Shown here: positions 45,306 to 58,214 of the stretch, one piece after another
How positions within the stretch are numbered: the first letter of the stretch is position 1
Layout of the letters: each line of letters starts with the position of its first letter
NCBI RefSeq assembly: GCF_947488135.1
Contig: NZ_CANKYW010000004.1
Location: 1 to 64,000, forward strand
Direction: 5' to 3'
From: an uncultured Marivita sp.
GTDB taxonomy: Bacteria; Pseudomonadota; Alphaproteobacteria; Rhodobacterales; Rhodobacteraceae
Length of the DNA: 64,000 nt
Position numbers and translations under genes: made by a program
The notes under the pieces: model-generated
The model's database searches: none
The model's input: only the letters and a program-made list of their open reading frames with translations
What the model was told of the DNA's origin: nothing

Positions 45306-46046
45306 ATGAAGGATTCAACCGGAGCAGGGGCGGCGGAACATGCGCCGATCGCCATCCTCGGCGGCTCGGCAGAGGCTCGGGTGCTCGCCGAGCGGCTCGG
45401 GAACCGCGCGCGCCTGTGGTTGCCTCGAACGGACCGGGTTTCGGGGCAGCGGGCGTCGCGGTTGCGCGATGTCAGGGACCTATTGACGGGCGCCTCGGCA
45501 ATCATCATCGCGCCGCATCCCTGTGACGTGGACACGCTGCGCCTCGGTGCACAGTTGGCGAAGCTTTCCGATCTGCCCAAGCTGACGCTCTCGCGCCCCG
45601 CATGGCGTCCGACGCGGCTGGATCGTTGGGTCACTGTGCGGTCTGCCAAGGAGGCGGCGGCGGTCATCCCTGCGGGCGCGCGCGTGCTGGTGACGCTTGG
45701 CCGTCCGGCGTTGCGAGATCTCCGAGCGATGCGTAACGCGCATCTTTTCGTGCGGCAACTGAACATCCATTCGGAGGCCTTTTCGCTCAAACACGGTCGC
45801 TACCTGCATGGCGTCGCGCCCTTTACCATTGCGCAGGAAATCGCGCTGATGCGCACGTTTCGGATCGACGCGGTGCTGACCCGCAATGCAGGAGGGCCGG
45901 GCGGCTGGCCCAAGATCGCCGCCGCGCGGGCATTGGGGCTGCCGGTTTACATGGTGGCGCGTCCGCGCGTTGACACGGGGCCCGTGGCGACCTCTGTCGA
46001 GGCTGCGCTGGACTGGTTGGAGGCAAGAACGTGGTTGGACGCCTGA
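45306..46046 (+). CDS. precorrin-6A reductase-like protein (CobK family)
   Basis: About 246 residues. The N-terminal NAD(P)-binding part (PIAILGGSAEARVLAERL) and the C-terminal RNAGGPGGWPKIAAARALGLPVYMVARP are the two ends of the CobK/CbiJ fold, which reduces precorrin-6A in corrin synthesis. No other cobalamin gene is in the window, and the family signature is partial, so a different reductase role is possible. The start is uncertain: ATG 45306 or 45255, both without a good ribosome site. The end overlaps the glycosylase gene by 16 bp. Confidence 0.72.
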   Translation: MKDSTGAGAAEHAPIAILGGSAEARVLAERLGNRARLWLPRTDRVSGQRASRLRDVRDLLTGASAIIIAPHPCDVDTLRLGAQLAKLSDLPKLTLSRPAWRPTRLDRWVTVRSAKEAAAVIPAGARVLVTLGRPALRDLRAMRNAHLFVRQLNIHSEAFSLKHGRYLHGVAPFTIAQEIALMRTFRIDAVLTRNAGGPGGWPKIAAARALGLPVYMVARPRVDTGPVATSVEAALDWLEARTWLDA

Positions 46047-46660
46047 TCGAAACGGATGCCTGCGTGGCCGAAGGCGCGGCGTGGTTGGCCAAGGCGGAGC
46101 CGCGCTTTGCCCGTGCGCTGGAACAGACGGGCGATCTTCCGCTGCGCCGGCGGCCCGACGGGTTCGCGCAGCTCCTTAGCGCTATCGTCAGCCAGCAGGT
46201 CAGTGTCGCATCGGCCCGCGCGATCTGGGCCAAGCTGGAAGCGGCGGGGGCGGTGACACCGGACGCGGTGTTGCGCTTTGATCAGGACGGGTTGCGCGAT
46301 CTGGGCCTCAGCCGTCAGAAAGCCCGCTACGCCTGTGCCCTGGCCCAGGCGGGAATCGATTACGAGGCGCTTCGCCAAGCGCCGAACGACGAGGTCATCA
46401 AGACGCTGACGGGTGTGACCGGCATCGGCGTGTGGACCGCAGAGATCTACGCGATGTTCTCGCTTGGTCGCGCCGATGTCTTCGCGCCCGGCGATCTGGC
46501 TTTGCAGGAAAGCGCCCGGATGCTCTTTGACCTGCCCGAACGTCCGAAAGAAAAGCCGCTGCGCCAGATGGCCGAAGCCTGGAGCCCATGGAGATCGGTT
46601 GCGGCGCGCGCGCTCTGGGCCTACTACCACGTGGCAAAAGATCGAGAGGGGATCGCATGA
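46031..46660 (+). CDS. DNA-3-methyladenine glycosylase II (AlkA-like)
   Basis: 209-residue HhH-GPD protein of base excision repair. The helix-hairpin-helix with the GVTGIGVWTAEIYAMFSLG glycine loop and the catalytic Asp in DVFAPGDLALQES are clear; LLSAIVSQQVSVASARAIW begins the domain. The N-terminal beta domain of E. coli AlkA is missing, as in short AlkA-type enzymes. The start is GTG 46031 with GGAGG and 7-nt spacing, inside the end of the upstream gene. The stop overlaps the carboxylesterase ATG by 4 bp. Confidence 0.9.
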   Translation: MVGRLIETDACVAEGAAWLAKAEPRFARALEQTGDLPLRRRPDGFAQLLSAIVSQQVSVASARAIWAKLEAAGAVTPDAVLRFDQDGLRDLGLSRQKARYACALAQAGIDYEALRQAPNDEVIKTLTGVTGIGVWTAEIYAMFSLGRADVFAPGDLALQESARMLFDLPERPKEKPLRQMAEAWSPWRSVAARALWAYYHVAKDREGIA

Positions 46661-47322
46661 CACGGGTGTTGAACGCAGGTCGCAAGGAACCGGTCTCGGG
46701 CGAGATCCGATCCGCCGTGGTGTTTCTGCATGGCTACGGGGCGAATGGCGCGGACCTCTTGGGGCTCGCCGATCCGCTGGGCGAGCACCTTCCCGATACG
46801 CTTTTCGTCGCCCCGGATGCGCCCGAGGCCTGTGCCGGGGCACCTTTCGGGTTTCAGTGGTTCCCGATCCCGTGGATCGACGGGTCCTCGGAAGAGGAAT
46901 CGATGGCCGGCATGGCCCGTGCGGTGGACGACCTGAATGCGTTTCTCGACGCGCTGATGGTCGATGAGGATTTGCTGCCGGAACAGGTGGTCCTGTTCGG
47001 CTTCAGCCAAGGCACGATGATGGGGCTGCACGTTGCCCCGCGCCGCGAGGATCCGATTGCCGGAATGGTCGCCTTGTCCGGGCGCCTGCTGGCGCCGGAA
47101 CTGCTGGCGGACGAGGTGGTCAGCCGGTTCCCCATCCTGCTGGTGCATGGCGATCAGGATGATGTGGTCCCGCCGCAATCCTTGCCGGAGGCGGCGGACG
47201 CGTTGCAAAAGGCCGGGTGGGAAGATGTCTACGCCCATATCATGAAGGGCACCGCGCACGGGATTGCGCCGGATGGGTTGCAGGTCGCGCTGGCCTTCAT
47301 GCGGGACAAGTGCAACCTCTGA
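46657..47322 (+). CDS. phospholipase/carboxylesterase family hydrolase
   Basis: 221-residue alpha/beta hydrolase of the Abhydrolase_2 (carboxylesterase/acyl-protein thioesterase-like) family. It has the oxyanion region FLHGYGANGADLLGL, nucleophile Ser in GFSQGTMMGL, acid Asp in VHGDQDDVVP and base His in KGTAHGI. The substrate is unknown. It is coupled by an ATGA overlap to the AlkA-like gene. Confidence 0.9.
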   Translation: MTRVLNAGRKEPVSGEIRSAVVFLHGYGANGADLLGLADPLGEHLPDTLFVAPDAPEACAGAPFGFQWFPIPWIDGSSEEESMAGMARAVDDLNAFLDALMVDEDLLPEQVVLFGFSQGTMMGLHVAPRREDPIAGMVALSGRLLAPELLADEVVSRFPILLVHGDQDDVVPPQSLPEAADALQKAGWEDVYAHIMKGTAHGIAPDGLQVALAFMRDKCNL

Positions 47323-47347
47323 CCTTTAGTCTACCAGTGTCCGGCGG

Positions 47348-49150
47348 TCAGTCCCGTCCGAGAGGCGCATCGGCCAGTTCGAGGAATCCGGGATGGCGGG
47401 CAATGAGCCGCGCGTGATCCTGCGGGAACCGCCGGTCCAGATGTGCAAGATGGCTTCCGCACTCGGCAAGACGCCCCAGACGGCGGCTGATCCAGATACA
47501 GCGCATGATCGGCCGCGGATCGTTTGGGAGAAGCGCCAGCTTTTGCTGAAACGCGTCGTACATCCCGCCCAGATCGCGCCGGTCTTCGCACAGCTGCGCG
47601 TACAGGTCGAGCAGGCGCGACTGCTGTCGCAGGGGCGCTGTGGTTAAGGCCGATTTGACCTCCTCGACCATATCCGGTGCCGTGATGTCGAAAACAAACC
47701 CGCGACCTTCGAGGTCATCGATCAGCGCGCGATACCGTTTCTTGTAGGCGTCGAACCCGTAGCTTTGTACCGAAGCCTCGCACCGTGCCGCATAATGTGC
47801 GTGATGTGTGTACAGCTTCACGATGGCCTGCGCCAGCGCGTCAATATCGCCCGGTGGAACAAGCTCTCCGTTTTGCGCGGTCTTGATCAATTCGCGCGGT
47901 CCGTAATCCACGTCATAGCTGATCACGGGACAGCCGCAGGTCAGCGACTCCAGCAAGGACAGGCCGAACCCTTCGCCCGTTGTGGGCGCCAATGAAAAAA
48001 GCGCGCCGCTAAAGACTGACGCGGGATCGGAGGTGGGGCCCTTGAGGATCACGCGATCGGCGCAGCCATGGTGGCGGATCAGTTGCTCCAGCCGCACTTG
48101 CCCCAACCCGCCGCCGTAGATTTCATAGGTGCAGTCAGGGATGAGATGCATGACGCGGATGAACGCCTCGATACAGTGGTGGATCGGTTTTGCCCCCAGA
48201 TCCAGACGCGACACCGTGCAGATGTTGCGGCGCGGCCCGCGATCTTGCCGCGTCATCGTCGTATAATGCGGGATCACCCGGATCGGCGCGGCGTGACGCG
48301 TGTCTGCGTGTAGCCGCAGTTTGTGCACATGGGTGGCGGTCACGATCGCATCGCCGTCGAACGCGTCGATCCGCGCGCGCGACCTTTGCAAGACGCTGCC
48401 ATCCGGCCGTCGGTGATCGGCGTGCAGGAACAAGACCTTCGGTCTGCGAATGGCTGGCGACAGATACGACACAGTGATCCCGTCGATGAAGACAATGCAG
48501 TCGTCCGGCAGAAACCGCTCGAACAAGGCGCGGTGATGATCGGCTTCGTCGTCGAACGTCTGACCCAGCCCGAAATCCTCCACATGGCGCACATGCTGGC
48601 CCTCAAGCCGCGACTGGCTCAGCAAATGTCCCTCGACGAAGGCCAGCTGCTCTGTGGTCATGTCCTGTCGTTTGACCCGACCCTCGACAAGATCACCGTT
48701 CAGGTATTTCAGTCGCACGTCACGGTTGGGATCAGTCAGGATGCGCCGCGTGACCAGAGGACCAACCGGCGTATGTTCGGTCGCGTCGCGCATGACCAGC
48801 GTTTTTCCGAGGAAGTACGACGTCCTTTCCTTGGCCCCAATCCGGGTCTTTTTCGAATCCCACTCCGGCAGGACAAAACCCGGTTCCACGTTTCCGAGGT
48901 CAGAGGGGCGGCACAACTCGCCAAGCGACAGATGCGTGATACGGCGATCCAATAGGCCCTGCGCTTGCAGAGACGCGAAGGCCAGCTTCTGCTTGCAACT
49001 GTGGTCCAGCGTGAGAAGAACGATCTCAGTGTCCGGCCGATCTGCCAGCAGGTTCATCCGCTGGAACATCGCGTTGATCTTGCCACCGCCCACCTGAGCG
49101 CCAAGCCGTGGCTGGATCGAGATGATGCGGGTCGTCTCCGCGTCGGCCAT
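47348..49150 (-). CDS. glycosyltransferase family 4 protein, 600 residues
   Basis: 600 residues. The C-terminal GT-B domain with VSRLDLGAKPIHHCIEAF, EIYGGG and the GT4 donor site (TTGEGFGLSLLESLTCGCPVISYDV, about 405-430) is diagnostic. The N-terminal 280 residues resemble the acceptor half of TagE-type poly(glycerol-phosphate) glucosyltransferases. About 120 extra helical residues follow the catalytic domain. No other polysaccharide gene lies near. Its acceptor is unknown. GAGG precedes ATG 49150. Confidence 0.82.
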   Translation of the reverse strand: MADAETTRIISIQPRLGAQVGGGKINAMFQRMNLLADRPDTEIVLLTLDHSCKQKLAFASLQAQGLLDRRITHLSLGELCRPSDLGNVEPGFVLPEWDSKKTRIGAKERTSYFLGKTLVMRDATEHTPVGPLVTRRILTDPNRDVRLKYLNGDLVEGRVKRQDMTTEQLAFVEGHLLSQSRLEGQHVRHVEDFGLGQTFDDEADHHRALFERFLPDDCIVFIDGITVSYLSPAIRRPKVLFLHADHRRPDGSVLQRSRARIDAFDGDAIVTATHVHKLRLHADTRHAAPIRVIPHYTTMTRQDRGPRRNICTVSRLDLGAKPIHHCIEAFIRVMHLIPDCTYEIYGGGLGQVRLEQLIRHHGCADRVILKGPTSDPASVFSGALFSLAPTTGEGFGLSLLESLTCGCPVISYDVDYGPRELIKTAQNGELVPPGDIDALAQAIVKLYTHHAHYAARCEASVQSYGFDAYKKRYRALIDDLEGRGFVFDITAPDMVEEVKSALTTAPLRQQSRLLDLYAQLCEDRRDLGGMYDAFQQKLALLPNDPRPIMRCIWISRRLGRLAECGSHLAHLDRRFPQDHARLIARHPGFLELADAPLGRD

Positions 49151-49214
49151 GAACGGGCGTCCTCGTTGCGTGTGGCACAGGGTGCTCAATGGTGCCCGCG
49201 AACGCAATGCCGGA

Positions 49215-50357
49215 TCAATTCCCGCGCCAGATCCAGCCGCCGCCCAGAATGCGCGTGCCTTCGGTCTCGTAGAACACGCAGGCCTGTCCCGGGGACACGC
49301 CTTCCTCGGGGCTGAGCAATTCGACCTCGGCTTCGGTGGCCGAAAGCGGACGGATGATCGCCGCGCGGGGCGGGCGGGTGGAGCGGACCTTCACCGAGAC
49401 GTGCCATTCGGATTGACTGGTGAACGGCGCATCGCCCAGCCAGTTGATCTCGCGCACAGGGATGGTGCGGGTGGACAGCATCTCTTTCGGGCCGACGATC
49501 ACCTGTTTGGCGTCGACATCCAGCTTGACCACGTAAAGCGGTTCTTCCAGCCCGCCGATGCCCAGACCACGGCGCTGACCGATGGTGTAATGGATGACAC
49601 CATTGTGCTGGCCCAGAACGCGGCCATCGGCGTGCACAATCTCACCGGGTTCCGCCGCACCGGGGCGCAGTTTCTCGATCACCTGCGCGTAATTCCCGTT
49701 GGGCACGAAGCAGATGTCCTGACTGTCGGGCTTGTCCGCCACTTGCAGGCCATACCGTGCAGCCAGCGCGCGGGTGGCATCCTTGGAGGGCAGGTGGCCC
49801 AGCGGGAAACGCAGGTAGTCGAGTTGTTCCGGGGTTGTCGAGAACAGGAAATAGCTCTGGTCGCGATTGGCATCCTCAGCGCTGTGAAGCTCCGGGCCAT
49901 GGGCGCCCATCTTGCGCTGGATGTAGTGGCCTGTCGCCATGCAATCGGCATCCAGATCGCGGGCGGTTTCCAGCAGATCCTTGAACTTTACCCGTTCGTT
50001 GCAACGGATGCAGGGCACGGGCGTGGCGCCCGCCAGATAGCTGTCGGCGAATTCGTCGATCACCGCATCCTTGAAGATGTTTTCGTAATCCAGAACGTAA
50101 TGCGGGAACCCCATATCCTCGGCCACGCGGCGCGCATCGTGGATGTCGATGCCTGCACAGCACGCGCCTTTCTTGGCCAGGGCCGCACCGTGATCGTAAA
50201 GCTGAAGCGTGACGCCCACAACGTCATAGCCTTCCTCGGCCAGTTGGGCTGCGACGACCGAACTGTCCACGCCCCCCGACATCGCCACGACGACGCGGGT
50301 TTCCGCAGGCGGCTTGGCAAATCCAAGCGAATTGAGCTTTGGCGCATCGAGGGCCAT
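49215..50357 (-). CDS. mnmA: tRNA 2-thiouridylase MnmA
   Basis: 380 residues. It adenylates and thiolates U34 of tRNA-Lys/Glu/Gln. The PP-loop [12 protein letters not shown], the first catalytic Cys in [13 protein letters not shown] and the second in DSQDICFVP are present, with the C-terminal beta-barrel. It diverges from sciP with a 145-bp shared upstream region. Confidence 0.96.
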   Translation of the reverse strand: MALDAPKLNSLGFAKPPAETRVVVAMSGGVDSSVVAAQLAEEGYDVVGVTLQLYDHGAALAKKGACCAGIDIHDARRVAEDMGFPHYVLDYENIFKDAVIDEFADSYLAGATPVPCIRCNERVKFKDLLETARDLDADCMATGHYIQRKMGAHGPELHSAEDANRDQSYFLFSTTPEQLDYLRFPLGHLPSKDATRALAARYGLQVADKPDSQDICFVPNGNYAQVIEKLRPGAAEPGEIVHADGRVLGQHNGVIHYTIGQRRGLGIGGLEEPLYVVKLDVDAKQVIVGPKEMLSTRTIPVREINWLGDAPFTSQSEWHVSVKVRSTRPPRAAIIRPLSATEAEVELLSPEEGVSPGQACVFYETEGTRILGGGWIWRGN

Positions 50358-50502
50358 CGGGCGAGTCTCCGGTCGGGTGGGCTGATCGCGCGAAATATAG
50401 GTAAATCCTACATACTCTCAACCCTTGGCTTCACGTCACATTAAGGCTGGCCGGTCAAAGCTGCCCGAAAGCAGGATTTCAGGGCTTGGAAAGGGCCGGG
50501 AC

Positions 50503-50805
50503 ATGTATCTCAAAAAAGCGAACGGGCCGCGCACCGTGACCCTGTCAAACGGAACCATCCTCTCGCAGGCGGATCTGCCTCCGCCCAACACTTATCGTTG
50601 GGTCGCCTCGCGCAAGGCCGTGGTGGTCGAAGCCGTGATGCATCATCTCATTTCGAAACAGGAGGCGCTTGAACGGTACGATCTCAGCGAAGAGGAACTG
50701 GACGCCTGGATCGCCGCGGCTGCACGGCACGGGCGTGAAGCGCTCAAGGCGACCGCCGTGCAACGCTTTCGGCAATCGCAAGGCAGCAATACAATCCAAG
50801 GTTGA
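50503..50805 (+). CDS. sciP: SciP-family regulator (DUF1153), CtrA inhibitor
   Basis: 100 residues. The helix-turn-helix core YRWVASRKAVVVEAVMHHLISKQEALERYDLSEEELDAW is the DUF1153/SciP signature. In Caulobacter SciP binds CtrA and DNA and blocks transcription of CtrA-activated genes in G1 cells. GGAAAGGG precedes ATG 50503; the frame extends to 50425 without a ribosome site. It is followed on the same strand by ctrA after 86 nt, which places the regulator and its partner together. Confidence 0.92.
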   Translation: MYLKKANGPRTVTLSNGTILSQADLPPPNTYRWVASRKAVVVEAVMHHLISKQEALERYDLSEEELDAWIAAAARHGREALKATAVQRFRQSQGSNTIQG

Positions 50806-50824
50806 TTGAAATGGTTCTGTCGTG

Positions 50825-50839
50825 CTAACCCTAAGTTAA
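50825..50839. promoter_or_regulatory. candidate CtrA box upstream of ctrA
   Basis: CTAA-N7-TTAA (50825-50828 and 50836-50839) differs by one base from the CtrA consensus TTAA-N7-TTAA and lies 52 bp before the ctrA start, between sciP and ctrA. Autoregulation through such a box is known for Caulobacter ctrA. No GANTC methylation site is seen between 50780 and 50892. Confidence 0.6.
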
Positions 50840-50891
50840 CCTTTTCTGGTCAGTGTGCCGATGCCGGACGTTGACATTGCGGAGAAACCAG

Positions 50892-51602
50892 ATGCGCGTA
50901 CTCTTGGTCGAAGACGACCCGACGACTTCGAAAAGCATCGAATTGATGTTGGGCAATGCCAATCTGAACGTCTATTCCACCGATCTGGGGGAAGAAGGTG
51001 TCGATCTGGCCAAGCTGTATGACTACGATTTGATCCTGCTCGATCTCAACCTGCCCGACATGAACGGGTTTGAAGTTTTGCGGCAGCTGCGGCTGGCACG
51101 GATCGAAACGCCGATCCTGATCCTGTCCGGCAACGACGCCAGCGAAGACAAGATCAAGGGATTTGGCTTCGGGGCCGATGATTACCTGACCAAACCGTTC
51201 CACCGCGACGAATTGATCGCCCGGATCCATGCCATCATCCGGCGGTCCAAGGGACATTCGCAATCCATCATCCGCACCGGCAAGGTCGAGGTGAACCTCG
51301 ATGCCAAGACGGTACAGGTCGACGGGAACACCGTGCATCTGACGGGCAAGGAATACCAGATGCTCGAACTGCTCAGCCTGCGAAAGGGCACCACCCTGAC
51401 GAAAGAGATGTTCCTGAACCATCTCTACGGTGGGATGGACGAACCCGAACTCAAGATCATCGACGTGTTCATCTGCAAGCTGCGCAAGAAACTGTCGGAA
51501 GCAACCGGTGACGGCAGCCACATCGAAACGGTTTGGGGGCGTGGATATGTCCTGCGCGACCCTGAAATCGAAGAAAACGGCCGCATCGCGGTTGGTGCGT
51601 GA
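50892..51602 (+). CDS. ctrA: cell-cycle response regulator CtrA
   Basis: 236 residues. The receiver domain (about 1-120) has the acidic pair in EDDP and the phospho-acceptor Asp51 (LLDLNLPD), and the KPF lysine (LTKPFHRDE). The OmpR-type winged helix (about 130-225) ends [13 protein letters not shown] and [11 protein letters not shown]. This length and sequence are characteristic of CtrA. In Rhodobacterales CtrA commonly controls motility, gene transfer agents and quorum-linked traits rather than being essential for the cell cycle. GGAG precedes ATG 50892. Confidence 0.97.
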   Translation: MRVLLVEDDPTTSKSIELMLGNANLNVYSTDLGEEGVDLAKLYDYDLILLDLNLPDMNGFEVLRQLRLARIETPILILSGNDASEDKIKGFGFGADDYLTKPFHRDELIARIHAIIRRSKGHSQSIIRTGKVEVNLDAKTVQVDGNTVHLTGKEYQMLELLSLRKGTTLTKEMFLNHLYGGMDEPELKIIDVFICKLRKKLSEATGDGSHIETVWGRGYVLRDPEIEENGRIAVGA

Positions 51603-51613
51603 CGTTTTGAAAC

Positions 51614-51636
51614 GGCGGCGATCCGTTATCGCCGCC
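51614..51636 (+). terminator. hairpin after ctrA
   Basis: GGCGGCGAT (51614-51622) and ATCGCCGCC (51628-51636) form a perfect 9-bp stem with a CCGTT loop, 11 nt after the ctrA stop. It has no T run, so termination may be incomplete. The remaining 51637-51792 shows no gene. Confidence 0.5.
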
Positions 51637-51729
51637 GGTCATCCATCCGTGATGAACATGCGCGCGAAGTCTCGGATGTCTTTCGACCCTGTTTGAACGC
51701 TCCGACAACTTATCGAAATCGGCGTTTAG

Positions 51730-56003
<4,274 letters not shown>

Positions 56004-56021
56004 CCGCTTTTGTTCTCAAAT

Positions 56022-56036
56022 GTTCTCAAAAAGTTC
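56022..56036. promoter_or_regulatory. LexA (SOS) box, alphaproteobacterial type
   Basis: GTTC (56022-56025), seven bases, GTTC (56033-56036) is a perfect match to the alphaproteobacterial LexA operator GTTC-N7-GTTC. A further GTTC at 56012-56015 lies six bases before it. The third GTTC also begins a dyad, GTTCT-TTAC-AGAAC (56033-56046). The box is 54 bp before the 44-residue ORF and 19 bp after the recG stop, so it can only serve the small gene. Confidence 0.85.
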
Positions 56037-56089
56037 TTTACAGAACGTTTCCGATATGAGAACAAAGTAGCAACAAGGAGGACATCACC

Positions 56090-56224
56090 ATGATGCAGCG
56101 GATCAAAACAACGCTTCACGCGGCCAAGGCCCAGACCAACACGGCGCTTCTTCAGGATGCGCTTGGGGCCATGTCATTGATCGTGATGCTTTTCGCGGCG
56201 CTGCACCTGCCGGTGCTTGTCTGA
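56090..56224 (+). CDS. 44-residue SOS-controlled small membrane protein
   Basis: This short ORF starts MMQRIKTTLHAAKAQTNTAL and ends with a single hydrophobic helix (about residues 26-44, AMSLIVMLFAALHLPVLV) at the very C-terminus. A strong AAGGAGG lies 8 nt before the first ATG. The amphipathic, basic N-terminal half and C-terminal membrane helix suggest a cytoplasm-facing small inner-membrane protein. The perfect LexA box upstream and the terminator downstream make a complete isolated SOS transcription unit. In Caulobacter, the LexA-controlled 29-residue membrane protein SidA blocks division by acting on FtsW; a comparable role is possible but not shown, and there is no clear sequence similarity I can assert. 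Confidence 0.8.
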   Translation: MMQRIKTTLHAAKAQTNTALLQDALGAMSLIVMLFAALHLPVLV

Positions 56225-56353
56225 CCTCGTTGCCTTTTTCTGCCTGCGTGTTTCGCCTGATTGCTCATCCGCATCCTGTCCCAACTGATGCACCTGTCCC
56301 AGAAGGTTGCCTGCCTTCAGAGCATTGACGGCCCTTAACGAACACGTCACTTT

Positions 56354-56391
56354 CTGCCGCCTTCGGACTCCGAAGTGCGGCGGTTTTTTTT
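56354..56391 (+). terminator. intrinsic terminator of the small SOS gene
   Basis: An outer stem (CTGCCGC with GCGGCGG, one bulged T) continues into CTTCGG-ACT-CCGAAG and is followed by eight T residues (56384-56391). It ends the transcript of the 44-residue gene; 56225-56353 shows no further ORF. Confidence 0.9.
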
Positions 56392-56416
56392 ATCGGATGG
56401 TAAAATTTTGGCGGGA

Positions 56417-56869
56417 TCAGGCCGATTGCGTCTCGGCCAGTTGCGCCGCCGCTTCGGACGCCGCTTCGAGCGTCAGCAGGATCGATGCGTGGCGGTTTTT
56501 GAACGCCACCGCAGGTCGCAACACTTCAAGCCCGTCGAAGGGCGCCGATGGTGTCGGACCGTCTTCCTTGAGCATCACGCGCAATTCATCGCGGGCTTGG
56601 GTGATCTGATCGCGCGTACACCCGAGGATCGCGCCGCCCACGACCGAGGCCGCCGCCTGACCCAGCGCGCAGGCTTTGACATCCTGCCCGAACGCGGCGA
56701 CCCTGCCGTCTTCCATCGTCAGATCGACCGTGACGGTGGACCCGCACAAGGGCGACCGTTTCTTGACCGTGGCGCCGGGGGCCTCCAACCGGCCGTGATG
56801 CGGAATGTCCGCCGCAAGTTCCAGAATGCGGGCGGAGTAGAGTTTGATCAGATCGGTGTCGCCGGACAT
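56417..56869 (-). CDS. NifU-like iron-sulfur scaffold domain protein
   Basis: 150 residues of the IscU/NifU N-terminal type. The expected Cys positions are represented by SPLCGSTVTVDL, the DVKACALGQAAASVV motif, and an ILGCTRDQI Cys. The third ligand region differs from canonical IscU, as in the short alphaproteobacterial branch. ATG 56869 begins the family-like sequence, with AAGGG upstream. It diverges from hisI. Its exact role relative to Suf/Isc is not clear. Confidence 0.85.
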   Translation of the reverse strand: MSGDTDLIKLYSARILELAADIPHHGRLEAPGATVKKRSPLCGSTVTVDLTMEDGRVAAFGQDVKACALGQAAASVVGGAILGCTRDQITQARDELRVMLKEDGPTPSAPFDGLEVLRPAVAFKNRHASILLTLEAASEAAAQLAETQSA

Positions 56870-56937
56870 GGCTTTCCCTTTCGCCGTTCCCCTCATAGAT
56901 AGGGGAGCCAACGGTGGATGCAAAAAGGTTTTTCCCC

Positions 56938-57300
56938 ATGCGCTTTGATCCTGCGACTTTGGTCTATAACGATGCGGGGCTGATCCCGGCAATTGCGCAG
57001 GAGGCCGCCACGGGTGAGGTCCTGATGATGGCTTGGATGAATGCCGAAGCGGTGGCGCGCACGCTGGAGACGGGCCGCGTCACCTACTGGTCGCGGTCGC
57101 GACAGGCGTTCTGGGTGAAGGGCGAAAGCTCGGGTCATGTGCAGAAGCTGGTGGCGTTTCGTGTCGATTGTGACCGGGATTGTGTGCTTGTGACGGTCAA
57201 CCAGACCGGTCCGGCCTGCCACACGAACCGGCGGTCGTGTTTTTACACCGAAGTCGAAGGCGGCGCGGAAGTGGAGATCATGGCGCCTGTGGAGGCGTAG
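56938..57300 (+). CDS. hisI: phosphoribosyl-AMP cyclohydrolase
   Basis: 120 residues. It opens the purine ring of PR-AMP in histidine synthesis. The metal ligands in [12 protein letters not shown] and [11 protein letters not shown], and the [19 protein letters not shown] segment, are complete. ATG 56938 gives the family N-terminus ([12 protein letters not shown]) with AAAAAGG upstream; the in-frame GTG at 56914 is less likely. The HisE domain found fused in enterobacteria is absent. Confidence 0.95.
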   Translation: MRFDPATLVYNDAGLIPAIAQEAATGEVLMMAWMNAEAVARTLETGRVTYWSRSRQAFWVKGESSGHVQKLVAFRVDCDRDCVLVTVNQTGPACHTNRRSCFYTEVEGGAEVEIMAPVEA

Positions 57301-57302
57301 GA

Positions 57303-57350
57303 GTGGGGGCGCGGCCCCCACACCCCCGGAGTTTATCTGGCAAGATGAAG
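57303..57350 (-). repeat. dispersed intergenic repeat, copy 3
   Basis: On the minus strand: CTTCATCTTGCCAGATAAAC, then TCCGGGGGT, then the perfect hairpin GTGGGGGC/GCCCCCAC with a 3-nt loop. It is equivalent in layout to the copies at 24225-24263 and 36354-36401, and lies between the converging hisI and gluQRS genes. Confidence 0.5.
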
Positions 57351-57351
57351 A

Positions 57352-58206
57352 TCAGGCGGCGGGAAGGCCGACCATATCGCGGATGTCCTGCGGGGTGGCC
57401 CCTTCGGCGCGGTAGAGCGCAATGGCGCGGGCATCGTCGCGTTTGGCAAGGCGCTTGCCTGCGTCGTCACGGATCAGGCGGTGGTGGTGGTAGATGGGTG
57501 TAGGCAGTCCCAGCAGCGCTTGCAGCAGCACATGGATCGGCGTGGCCGGGGCCAGGTCTTCGCCCCGGATCACGTGGGTGATGCCCTGCGCCGCATCGTC
57601 GACCACGACGCTCAGGTGATAGGCGGCGGCCCCGGTGTCGCGGCGGGCAAGGACCACATCTCCGACCTCGTGCACGAGATGGTCGCGCGTTAAGCTTAAC
57701 GCCGGATGAACGCCTGTCTCGGTGTAGTATGGCAGGTCGGGCAGGTGGTCCACCGCCCGTTCCATGTGCAGGCGCATGGCGTCGGTGTCGGTCCGGTCCT
57801 CCCACGCGCGGTGGCGGCATGTCCCGGGATAGATCAGCCCGTCGGGTCCAAGCAGCGGAGCGCCTTCCTGCGGGGCTGAGGCGGCGCGGCGGATGTCGCC
57901 CCGTGTGCAGGAACACGGGTAGAGCAGGCCCATATCGCCTAGTTGCGCGATCGCCACATCATAAGCAGGGGTATTGTCCGACTGGCGCAGGACCGGCGTT
58001 TCCCAAGTCAGTCCGAGCCACGCCAGATCGTCGTAGATCTGCGTTTCGAATTCCGGGGTGCAGCGCGCGGTGTCGGTATCTTCGATCCGCAGCAGGAAGC
58101 GGCCATCGGCGGCCTTCGCCATGTCATGCGCCAGAAGCGCCGAATAGGCATGGCCCAAGTGCAGCTGGCCGGTTGGGCTCGGCGCGAAGCGGGTGACAAA
58201 GTGCAT
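57352..58206 (-). CDS. gluQ: glutamyl-Q tRNA(Asp) synthetase
   Basis: 284 residues: a catalytic-domain-only glutamyl-tRNA-synthetase paralogue that attaches glutamate to queuosine in tRNA-Asp. The HIGH-type motif HLGHAYS, the zinc ligands CSCTRGDI with YPGTC, and the KMSKS-like KRLAKRD are visible; the anticodon-binding domain is missing, as expected. Its substrate tRNA-Asp(GTC) is encoded twice at 3593-3775. ATG 58206 matches the family start. Confidence 0.93.
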   Translation of the reverse strand: MHFVTRFAPSPTGQLHLGHAYSALLAHDMAKAADGRFLLRIEDTDTARCTPEFETQIYDDLAWLGLTWETPVLRQSDNTPAYDVAIAQLGDMGLLYPCSCTRGDIRRAASAPQEGAPLLGPDGLIYPGTCRHRAWEDRTDTDAMRLHMERAVDHLPDLPYYTETGVHPALSLTRDHLVHEVGDVVLARRDTGAAAYHLSVVVDDAAQGITHVIRGEDLAPATPIHVLLQALLGLPTPIYHHHRLIRDDAGKRLAKRDDARAIALYRAEGATPQDIRDMVGLPAA

Positions 58207-58214
58207 CGCCGGGG

